Shown in pieces: positions 35,454 to 43,800 of a stretch of DNA of 64,000 bases. The translations under genes and the position numbers were made by a program. Every line of letters starts with the position of its first letter. The stretch's first letter is position 1. This DNA is from Paenibacillus cellulosilyticus. GTDB lineage: Bacteria > Bacillota > Bacilli > Paenibacillales > Paenibacillaceae. The notes beneath the pieces are model-generated. The model was not told the origin of the DNA, ran no database searches, and saw only the letters and a list, made by a program, of their open reading frames with translations. Location: assembly GCF_003182255.1 (NCBI RefSeq), contig NZ_QGTQ01000015.1, forward strand, positions 83,870 to 147,869, given 5' to 3'.

Positions 35454-37142
35454 ATGCTGCGTCTTTTTCAAACGAATGAGATACGACAAGTTGTAGAGCT
35501 GGAAGGCGATTGGGATTTCGAGCCGACGGATCAAGATGATCATATTCCTGCCACCTATCACTACCGGATGCCGGTGCCAGGCTGCTGGGAGATGCATCCG
35601 AAGCTGCATACCTATCGCGGCAAAGGGGTATATCGTAGAACGATCCATATAACGGAGCAGACAGCTGTTCGTCTAATCTTCAAAGGTGTGAGCCATACAG
35701 CTCGCGTGTTCTTCGACGGTGCAGAAGTCGCACAGCATTACAATGCCTATACGCCTTTCACGTCGAGGTTGATTACGGACGTTCAAGCAGGTGAGCATGA
35801 GATCGTTGTCATGGTCGATAACTCCTTCCATTCGGACTCGAAGCTGCATATCGCCAATGATTACTATACGTATGGCGGCTTGATCCGCCCAGTTGCGATT
35901 GAATACATGCAACCCGTCTACATCGAGCGCCTGCAATTCACGCCTTCCTATGAGAATGGCCAATGGCAGGCTTCGATTGCGGCAGTTGTTACGAATACAA
36001 GTTCGGCTTCGGCACAGGTCCGTCTTCAGGGAGCGTTGGGCGAAACTCCGATCCGCTTCGATGCGGTCGACATTCAGGCCGGAGAAACGGCATTGATTCA
36101 GACGAGAGGAGCTTTCCCTGATGCACAAGCTTGGTCTAATGGTTCGCCTAACTTGTACAAGCTTCAAGTTCAATTGTTCAAGGATGGAGAACAGACTGCG
36201 TCAGACGATCTGATCGAGCGCGTTGGTTTTCGTACCGTCACAACAGCTAATGGTCGCATCCAAGTAAACGGTGAAGATATTGTGCTCAAAGGCTTCAATC
36301 GGCACGAAGACCATCCGATGGTCGGTGCATCGTTCCCGTATCAGTTAATGGTGCAGGACATGGAGCTTATGCTGGAGGCTGGCTCGAATGCGGTGCGGAC
36401 AAGTCATTATCCAAACGATGAGCGGTTCCTCGATCTGTGTGATGAGCGGGGCATCTACGTATGGGAAGAAAATCATGCGAGGGGACTCGATATCGAGCAT
36501 ATGCGCGATCCGAAGTTCCAAGAGCAGTGTTTGGTCTGCAATCGGGAGATGGTCGAGAATCACGTCAACCATCCATGCATTATTATCTGGGGGATTCTGA
36601 ACGAATGCGCCAGCAACACGCCTGAAGGCAGAGAGATGTATCGGGAGCAGCTGGAACAGATTAGAGGCATGGACCAGTCGCGGCCGCTGACATATGCAAC
36701 ACATCATCGGGAGCATGACATTTGCTTTGATCTAGCGGATATTATTTCGTTCAACCTGTATCCGCAGTGGTATACGGATGAAGATCCAGGCGAACTCGTC
36801 GATCGAGCGAGAGGCTGGGCGGAAGAGCTCGGCGGGTCGGGCAAGCCTATCATTATGAGCGAATTCGGCGGCGACGGGTTCTATGGAATGCGCGATGCGA
36901 GCCGCGTTCGCGGTACGGAGGAGAGACAAGCGGATATTATCGAAAGCAATCTAGCTGCCTATACATCGAGACCGTATATCTCCGGCATGTTCATCTGGCA
37001 GTTCTGCGATTGCCGTGTCGTCGAAGACTTAGGCTGGCTGTTTAGCCGAGCGGGCACGCAGAACAGCAAAGGCATCGTTGATAAATATCGCAGACCGAAG
37101 CTTGCCTTCGAGGTCGTGAAGAAGTATTTTGAACAGAAGTAG
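35454..37142 (+). CDS. GH2 beta-glucuronidase/beta-galactosidase
   Basis: A 562-residue retaining GH2 enzyme: sugar-binding domain (YGGLIRPVAIEYM near 140), Ig-like domain, barrel with GFNRHEDHP, acid/base Glu384 (GILNECAS) and nucleophile Glu470 (IIMSEFGG). Near the C-terminus NSKGIVDKYRRPK carries the NxKG motif that in beta-glucuronidases contacts the uronic carboxylate, so beta-glucuronidase is favoured, though beta-galactosidase is not excluded. No signal peptide. AAGGAG lies 10 nt before the ATG. Likely under the divergent AraC gene. Confidence 0.9.
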   Translation: MLRLFQTNEIRQVVELEGDWDFEPTDQDDHIPATYHYRMPVPGCWEMHPKLHTYRGKGVYRRTIHITEQTAVRLIFKGVSHTARVFFDGAEVAQHYNAYTPFTSRLITDVQAGEHEIVVMVDNSFHSDSKLHIANDYYTYGGLIRPVAIEYMQPVYIERLQFTPSYENGQWQASIAAVVTNTSSASAQVRLQGALGETPIRFDAVDIQAGETALIQTRGAFPDAQAWSNGSPNLYKLQVQLFKDGEQTASDDLIERVGFRTVTTANGRIQVNGEDIVLKGFNRHEDHPMVGASFPYQLMVQDMELMLEAGSNAVRTSHYPNDERFLDLCDERGIYVWEENHARGLDIEHMRDPKFQEQCLVCNREMVENHVNHPCIIIWGILNECASNTPEGREMYREQLEQIRGMDQSRPLTYATHHREHDICFDLADIISFNLYPQWYTDEDPGELVDRARGWAEELGGSGKPIIMSEFGGDGFYGMRDASRVRGTEERQADIIESNLAAYTSRPYISGMFIWQFCDCRVVEDLGWLFSRAGTQNSKGIVDKYRRPKLAFEVVKKYFEQK

Positions 37143-37149
37143 TAACATG

Positions 37150-37180
37150 AGAGACTGTCCCACGGGGCAGTCTCTTTCAT
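37150..37180 (+). terminator. Terminator after the GH2 gene
   Basis: AGAGACTG (37150-37157) pairs with CAGTCTCT (37168-37175), with CCC/GGG extending the stem inside; TTTCATTT follows. It lies 7 bp after the GH2 stop. Confidence 0.8.
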
Positions 37181-37252
37181 TTAACACTAGATTAACTAAT
37201 TTATGCTATACTCCGTTCGAGATGATGAACAATCGATCAGAGGAGTAGAAAC

Positions 37253-38035
37253 GTGAAACAGCGAGTTAATATTGTTTATAAAAATGTATCGGACGCAGCA
37301 CTCTACCTGGACTTATTTCTCCCCGATGATGTGGCAGGACACTGTCCTGTCATCGTATGGATCCACGGAGGTTCGTGGTTCGAGGGAAGTAAAGAGAACT
37401 GTCCGATCCTGTTTCTAGTGGATCACGGCTATGCCGTTGCGAGTATAAGTTACCGTTTGAGCACGGAAGCGGTGTTCCCAGCGCAGGTGTTAGATTGCAG
37501 GGATGCCATCATTCATCTGAAGAATCATGCAGATGCATATGGCATTGATCCTGATCGGGTTGGCGTATGGGGAGAGTCTGCCGGCGGTCACTTAGCCGCG
37601 TGCATCGGCGTAACCAATGATCCAGATGCGGAGTATGCCGTACATGCGGTATGCGATTTCTGTGGACCGGTTGATATCTATGCATTGGAATGTGAGTGGA
37701 GCCGCTCCGGCATTAATCAACCTACACCAGGTTCCGTGTTATTAGGCGTACCGATTCATGAGAGCGAGCATTTGGCTGCCACCATCAATCCGATCACATA
37801 TATCCATTCCGCGCCATATAAGCTGCCGCCGTTCCTCATCGTTCATGGCGACCAAGACGTGAATGTCCCAATTGCACAGAGCATCATGTTAGTGGAGGCG
37901 CTGGAGTCCGTTGGCACAAATGTTGTTTCTCATACAGCTGAGGGAAGCGGGCACAACATTAGCGATCCGGCCGTATTTCAACGTGCGGTAGATTTCTTTG
38001 ATTCGATTCTAAAGGTGAAGGTTAACTCGCGTTAA
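37253..38035 (+). CDS. Alpha/beta hydrolase, putative carbohydrate esterase
   Basis: A 260-residue cytosolic esterase/lipase of the BD-FAE/acetyl-esterase type. Oxyanion motif HGGSW (38-42), nucleophile elbow GESAGG (Ser109), acid in HGDQD and catalytic His in SGHN. Related enzymes remove acetyl or feruloyl groups from plant oligosaccharides, which fits the glycosidases around it; the actual substrate is not shown. Starts at GTG 37253 with GAGGAG about 8 nt upstream. It has its own position after a terminator, so it is probably transcribed separately from the GH2 gene. Confidence 0.82.
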   Translation: MKQRVNIVYKNVSDAALYLDLFLPDDVAGHCPVIVWIHGGSWFEGSKENCPILFLVDHGYAVASISYRLSTEAVFPAQVLDCRDAIIHLKNHADAYGIDPDRVGVWGESAGGHLAACIGVTNDPDAEYAVHAVCDFCGPVDIYALECEWSRSGINQPTPGSVLLGVPIHESEHLAATINPITYIHSAPYKLPPFLIVHGDQDVNVPIAQSIMLVEALESVGTNVVSHTAEGSGHNISDPAVFQRAVDFFDSILKVKVNSR

Positions 38036-38137
38036 CAAATAGGTGATAGATAACCGGACTGACGTTGTTTCGTTCTATAAGGTTGTAGACACTCGATCTT
38101 CTATGTGTAAAAATCTGGATAGAAGGAGCGTGTTTAA

Positions 38138-38659
38138 TTGAACTTAATAGAGATGAAGCAAGCGGAGTTCGATTCGATGAGTGACGAGAGACTTGGATGG
38201 TCATGTGTAGAGCCATTCCTCATGAGTATACGAGCCAAGGACACGGCAACTAAGACGAAGGTGATTCGCAGCTTAAATCCAAGTCAGCAGGCGTTATGCA
38301 TGTTTAAGGTGTTCTACGGACATGCGCGTGGTTCCGCCCATGAATTGTATGCCTGGGTTGCTTATTTGCTGCATACGCCCGGATACTGGCAAGGTGTGAC
38401 CAAAGGCTTAAGTTTCTTCGGAGATGATCGGATGCTGCAGCTGCTGGAAGATATGAGGCAGTTTATTGTTGAGCGTAAACAAGGTGCAGGCGATAGTACG
38501 GAATTTCATCCGCTTCACAATATAGAGCATGACAATGAACTTACGAATCGGGTCGTACACTTCTATGCAAGGTTCCAATCACTTGAGCATGACAGCTTGA
38601 AACAAATTAGTTCATTCATTCGTGCGAATCCACAAGACTTTGTAAAGATCGAAGGGTAG
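38138..38659 (+). CDS. Hypothetical 173-residue protein
   Basis: I do not recognise the family. The protein is soluble, about 173 residues, mostly helical in appearance, with a His-rich patch (EFHPLHNIEHDNE, about 131-143) and no signal peptide. It starts at TTG 38138 with AAGGAG about 9 nt upstream. It sits between the esterase-like gene and the FGGY kinase but is separated from both by about 100-270 bp, so no functional link can be claimed. Confidence 0.65.
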   Translation: MNLIEMKQAEFDSMSDERLGWSCVEPFLMSIRAKDTATKTKVIRSLNPSQQALCMFKVFYGHARGSAHELYAWVAYLLHTPGYWQGVTKGLSFFGDDRMLQLLEDMRQFIVERKQGAGDSTEFHPLHNIEHDNELTNRVVHFYARFQSLEHDSLKQISSFIRANPQDFVKIEG

Positions 38660-38761
38660 TTTTCCCCTTAACATGAGATGGTGTTGGATAAACAAGTGTA
38701 TTAATTCAACATTTATCTGAAAAAAAACCTGCCGAAAACCTTTCCGTTTCCATCTTCTTAT

Positions 38762-38791
38762 TTGGAAATGGAAGCGTTCTTGTTTTATAAT
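38762..38791 (+). promoter_or_regulatory. Candidate promoter with cre-like box for the FGGY kinase gene
   Basis: TTGGAA (38762-38767) and TATAAT (38786-38791) are separated by 18 bp. Inside the spacer TGGAAGCGTTCTTG (38769-38782) is close to a CcpA cre box but lacks the final CA. The arrangement would allow catabolite repression of the kinase gene about 140 bp downstream. Confidence 0.45.
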
Positions 38792-38862
38792 AGAACAGTT
38801 GAGAGCTAAATAATTTATAATACTCCGGATTTATATTCTATGGTATGATAGCTCTACGAAGT

Positions 38863-38890
38863 AGGTTAACATTTTGGTTAACTAGTTAAC
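38863..38890. promoter_or_regulatory. Operator-like GTTAAC cluster with 14-bp palindrome upstream of FGGY kinase
   Basis: GTTAAC occurs three times in 28 bp, two of them forming the perfect palindrome GTTAACTAGTTAAC (38877-38890), 38 bp before the kinase ATG. Its core TTAACTAGTTAA is found again in the GH43 promoter at 59326-59337, so both genes may share one repressor. Confidence 0.6.
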
Positions 38891-38928
38891 TAAATTAGGA
38901 ATGTATATTGTATGATGGGGGAAAACGC

Positions 38929-40527
38929 ATGAGTTTCGATGTGAAAAATGCCATCCAAAGCGGCAAAACAGTATTGGGTATCGAGCTTGGCTCGACGCGT
39001 ATTAAAGCAGTTCTTATCGGTGAGGATCATGTATCGATCGCTTCCGGCGCTCACGACTGGGAGAACAGCCTTGAAAACAACATCTGGACGTATAGCGTTG
39101 ATGCGATTTGGAAGGGCATTCAAGACAGCTATACGAAGATGGCTAACCAAGTAAAAGAGCAATACGGCGTTACGCTGCACACGATTGGCGCAATCGGCTT
39201 CAGCGGTATGATGCATGGTTACGTGGCATTCAACAAATCCGACGAGCTGCTCGTTCCATTCCGTACGTGGAGAAACAATTTGCAAGCACAAGCTTCTGCA
39301 GAACTGACGGAGCTGTTCAACTTCCACATTCCGCAGCGCTGGAGCATTGCGCACCTGTATCAAGCGATTCTGAACGGTGAAGAGCATGTGGCGAACATCA
39401 GCTTCCAGACGACGCTGGCTGGCTACATCCATTGGAAACTGACAGGCCAGAAGGTTCTGGGCGTTGGCGAAGCATCCGGCGTATTCCCAATCGATATTCA
39501 TACCAAACAATTCAACACGACGATGATCAATCAGTTCAACGAGCTGATCGCATCCCGCAACCTGCCTTGGAAGCTGGAAGATATTTTGCCAGCGGTTCTG
39601 TCTGCAGGCGAAAGCGCTGGCGCGCTGACGGCAGAAGGCGCGAAGCTGCTGGACGTATCCGGCGAGCTGCAAGCTGGCATTCCGCTTTGCCCGCCAGAAG
39701 GCGACGCAGGTACGGGCATGGTCGCAACGAACAGCGTTGCACAACGTACGGGTAACGTATCCGCAGGTACTTCCGTGTTCGCAATGGTCGTTCTGGAGAA
39801 AGAGCTGTCCAAAGCTTACGAAGAAATCGACCTTGTAACGACGCCTACGGGCAGCCTCGTTGCAATGGCGCACTCGAACAACTGCTCTTCGGACTTGAAT
39901 GTTTGGGTTGGTTTGTTCGAGCAATTCGGCAAAGCAATGGGCATGAACTTCGACATGAACACGCTGTACGGCACGCTGTACAACCTGGCTCTGCAAGGCG
40001 ACGCAGACTGCGGCGGCCTGCTGGCATACGGCTACCTGTCGGGCGAGCACATGACGCACTTCGAAGAAGGACGTCCACTGTTCGTTCGTTCGTCGGACAG
40101 CAACTTCAACCTGCCGAACTTTATGCGTGTCCACCTGTCGACAGCTCTGGGCGCACTGAAGATCGGTATGGACATCCTGCTGAAGGAAGAGGGCGTCAAG
40201 CTGGACGAGATCCTCGGCCATGGCGGTCTGTTCAAAACGAAAGGCGTAGGCCAACGCATTATGGCTGGCGCGCTGAACGTTCCAGTATCCGTAATGGAGA
40301 CGGCAGGCGAAGGCGGCGCATGGGGTATCGCGCTTCTCGCTTCCTACATGATCAACAAATCGGGTAACGAAACGCTCGAAGAGTACCTCAGCAGCAAAGT
40401 ATTCGCAGGTCAAGCGGGCGAGACGATCGCACCAGACGCGAAAGACGTTGAAGGCTTCGAAGTATTCATGGAGCGCTACAAGCGTGGTCTCGCAATCGAG
40501 CGTGCTGCGGTAGAGAACCTGATCTAA
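38929..40527 (+). CDS. FGGY-family sugar (pentulose) kinase
   Basis: A 532-residue kinase of the FGGY superfamily that phosphorylates a sugar or polyol in the cytosol with ATP. N-terminal phosphate-binding block [17 protein letters not shown] (20-36), [10 protein letters not shown], the second-domain block [12 protein letters not shown] and the C-terminal signature [19 protein letters not shown] followed by [12 protein letters not shown]. Length suits xylulokinase/ribulokinase-like members; the substrate cannot be fixed, but xylulose or ribulose would fit the xylan/arabinan enzymes around it. ATG 38929 has GGGGG about 8 nt upstream. Codon choice is strongly biased to C/G third positions, unlike neighbours, as in highly expressed genes. 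Confidence 0.87.
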   Translation: MSFDVKNAIQSGKTVLGIELGSTRIKAVLIGEDHVSIASGAHDWENSLENNIWTYSVDAIWKGIQDSYTKMANQVKEQYGVTLHTIGAIGFSGMMHGYVAFNKSDELLVPFRTWRNNLQAQASAELTELFNFHIPQRWSIAHLYQAILNGEEHVANISFQTTLAGYIHWKLTGQKVLGVGEASGVFPIDIHTKQFNTTMINQFNELIASRNLPWKLEDILPAVLSAGESAGALTAEGAKLLDVSGELQAGIPLCPPEGDAGTGMVATNSVAQRTGNVSAGTSVFAMVVLEKELSKAYEEIDLVTTPTGSLVAMAHSNNCSSDLNVWVGLFEQFGKAMGMNFDMNTLYGTLYNLALQGDADCGGLLAYGYLSGEHMTHFEEGRPLFVRSSDSNFNLPNFMRVHLSTALGALKIGMDILLKEEGVKLDEILGHGGLFKTKGVGQRIMAGALNVPVSVMETAGEGGAWGIALLASYMINKSGNETLEEYLSSKVFAGQAGETIAPDAKDVEGFEVFMERYKRGLAIERAAVENLI

Positions 40528-40547
40528 TCGGATGTTTGGCAAAATAG

Positions 40548-40584
40548 AAAGGAGCAGCTGCAATACGCAGCTGCTCCTTTTTTG
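40548..40584 (+). terminator. Strong terminator after the FGGY kinase gene
   Basis: GGAGCAGCTGC (40551-40561) pairs with GCAGCTGCTCC (40567-40577), extended by AAA/TTT, with a 5-nt loop and a TTTTTT tail: a textbook Rho-independent terminator. The rest of the gap to 40843 shows no gene or clear promoter. Confidence 0.95.
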
Positions 40585-40843
40585 TACTTGTGAATGCGAA
40601 ATGCCCGAATAGCGCTTTGCTTCAAATTCGTGTAAACGAGGCAGCAGTCTAAGAATTAGGATGAATTTTCTCAACATATTGCTGAACATTCTCGCATTTT
40701 GATCAAAGCGGATGTTCATTAGAATAAAGCTGTATTAAAACTAATAGGGTGGTTGTTATTTTCATTCTAAAGGAGAGGAATAAGCGATACTCCATTAAAG
40801 CTTGAAACAAAATGAGACTCATATTTTTGAAAGGGGTTACAGT

Positions 40844-43800
40844 ATGAAAAAAATGAGGAAAATCTTCGTTTCAAAACTTCTAGTAATCGGAGTTTCGCTT
40901 AACTCCTTGTTACCTGGAGCATACGCTGAGCAAGTATCAGTAAGCGATGTACAAACATCAGTCGAAGTCCAGTCAGCGGCAAATGCAGAGCTTGATGCCA
41001 TTACCTCTACGTCCTATTCTTTTGAACAAGCTGAGGGATCAACGGTTCCCAATGATATTGCCGGCGGGGAAGGGGCGGTACTAGGAAGTGCAGCCTCACT
41101 CGTGGAGGATGCTGAAAGAGGAGGGAAAGTTCTCAATCTGCCAGGCGGAAGCGCGGACGCTGGCAGCTGGTTGACACTGCCTAATAACTTGTTCAGCGCC
41201 ATTAACGGTACGGATGGATTCGCGATTTCAATGTGGCTGAAGGTGCCAACAAATCAAAACGCAAGCTACACGAGACTTTTCTCCGCGAGCCCAAACGCAC
41301 TTGGGGAGACATATTCCGGCGTGAATTCTTGGAATGATCCTGAATTGTCTGTCGTACGGGGCGGCGGCGATTATAATATGAGGCTTTTTACTGGATTAGC
41401 TGGCAACCGGTCGGCAACGGACGGTGCCGATATTCAATTCGAGGATCCGTTTAAGGTCGATAAATGGCAACAACTTGTCATGACCATGAAGGATGATGAT
41501 TACGCGGTTTACTTGGATGGAAAGAAAATCGCAGATATTAATAGCAATATGATTAAACGGTTTGCATCCACGTCGATCGCTTCCGTTTTACCGCAATTTT
41601 TCGATCGTTCCTACCTCAATCAGCTGGAAAATATCGCGATCGGACGTTCATTGTATACGTCGGACGGCAACTTTACGGGGGAAATAGACGATTTCAAGTT
41701 TTATAATCGGTATTTGACAGCGGAAGATGTGGCCGTTATTAGCGGGGCTGGCAATACGGATGAACTTGCAGCGCTGCTGAATCAGGCCAAGAGCATTAAT
41801 CCGGATGCCTATACGAGCGCGTCCTATGAGCATCTTCAATCTATTATTGACGAAGTTGAGGCGCTTCTTGGAGAGGAAAGCTTATCTCAAGGGGAAATCG
41901 ATGCAGCACTGGAAAAGCTGCAAGGCGCTGTCGATAATTTGAAGACTCCGCTTTCAAACGAGCTTGCACCTGATTATTATTATTCCTTCGATGCGGCTCC
42001 AAATGAGAACGGTCAAGTGTTGAATGAGACGGAAAGCGGATTATACGACGCCAAGCTGGAAGGCGCAGCAGGAACAGTCATAGATGCGGAGCGAGGTTCT
42101 GTCCTAAACTTACCGGGCGGTGCTAATGGCGGTGGCGGCTCGCTAAGCTTGCCTGATACTTTGTTCGAGAATGTTACGGCTGAAGATGGCTTTACCGCAG
42201 CTATGTGGGTTAAGCTGCCAAACGATGTCAATGGATGGTCCCGATTGTTTGATGCCGGATCAGCAGATTATGGTTCGAACACGCCTCCGTTTATTTATGT
42301 TTCCGCATTAAACGGCAGTGAGGTGAACACCGGGGACGGTAAACAATATACGGGTGAGTATTCGATTCCGAAAAATGAATGGGTACATATCGCGTATTCG
42401 ATCAAAGGGGATCAACAGATCTTTTATTTGAACGGGTCGCCGCTCAAGACGATGGAGGCCGATTCGAAGATTTTCGACCAGCTATCAGGTTTTGTGAAGA
42501 ACGCTGTCGGGCGTTCGAGATTCAGCGCAGATCCCGATTTAAAAGGGAAAATTGACGATCTTATGTTCTATAAGCATGCGCTGGGTCAAGATCAGATTCA
42601 AGCGCTAGTCGGCGAGGCTTATAATGCAACGTTGTCAGGTATTAAAGTTAAGGATGAGCTGATCCCCGTTGCGACATCGCAGACGACGATCTATTATCCG
42701 ATTGCAGGGGTTGCTCAAATCCCGCAGCTGAATGAGATCATACCTCATACAACGAATGCCAAGGCAACGTATAGCATCGAAAAGAACGGAATTTTCGGTT
42801 ATGCGATTAAAGTCACTTCGGCGAACGGGAAGAGCAGCGTGACGTACAGCCTTCTTTTTGCGGACCCTGCTAAGGGAGCGGTTGCTAATTTCTTTATGGA
42901 TCAATCGACCGGTCCTATATTGCATAGCGCCACAGGCTTCCTCTATGGGACAAGCGAGCCTAACGTGCCAACAATGGATATGCTGCAGACGCTGAAGCCG
43001 AAGGTTGTCGTGCAGAAAGCGCCAGGCGGATTGCAGCATCCGTCGGGAGACGGCTTGCGGGTATCGGATTCCGTGCTGACAGCGGGGGTCGAGCAGATTC
43101 AAATCTACATTCAAGACATGTATTATCAATGGCCTTATGAGTATAAGGGGCTTGATCAGTATGAACAATTGGCAGTTGATACTGTCCGACAACTGAAAAA
43201 TGATCGAAACCACGATAAATATGTTTATGTTATTTTTAATGAACCAGACGGTATCTGGTTTGGCGGCAATATGGACGAGGATGGGTTCTTCTCGGCCTTC
43301 AAACGCATCTATGATGCCGTGAAGCAAGAAGATCCAAATGCTAGAATCGCCGGTCCCAATTTATCCGGTTATAACGATGACGTAATGGACGGATTCATGC
43401 GATATTGCAAGGAGAATAACTGCGTGCCGGACGTGATGACCTGGCATGAACTCGGGAACGGCCAGAACGATGCTTTTATAGATCGTTGGGATGACCACTA
43501 TAACCACTATCGCGGGCTAGAAACGAAGTATGGGATAACGCCAAGACAGATTGTCATTAATGAATATTCCTGGTTCGAAGATCCGGGCGCTGCGGGAAGC
43601 ATGATTCTGTGGCTGTCGCGTTTCGAAGAGAAGAAAGTGTACGGAGCGATCGCTTATTGGCACTTGGCAAACTCCTTGAACGAGCTTGCGGCTGACGCGA
43701 ACAAGCCGAACGGAGCGTGGTGGCTGTACAAATGGTATGCGCAAATGTCCGGGAACACCGTCCCAATCGAGACGACGAATGCTAAATTCGACGGATTGTA

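Noticed and set aside
40684..40717. Nested inverted repeat (GAACAT/ATGTTC around TTTGATCAAA)
   Set aside because: Inner and outer repeats do not share a centre; likely chance in AT-rich spacer DNA.
38890..40719. 609-codon open frame on the minus strand opposite the FGGY kinase
   Set aside because: It mirrors the strong third-position C/G bias of the kinase gene. The translation is rich in Arg, Gln, Val and Cys with no recognisable domain, and there is no ribosome binding site.
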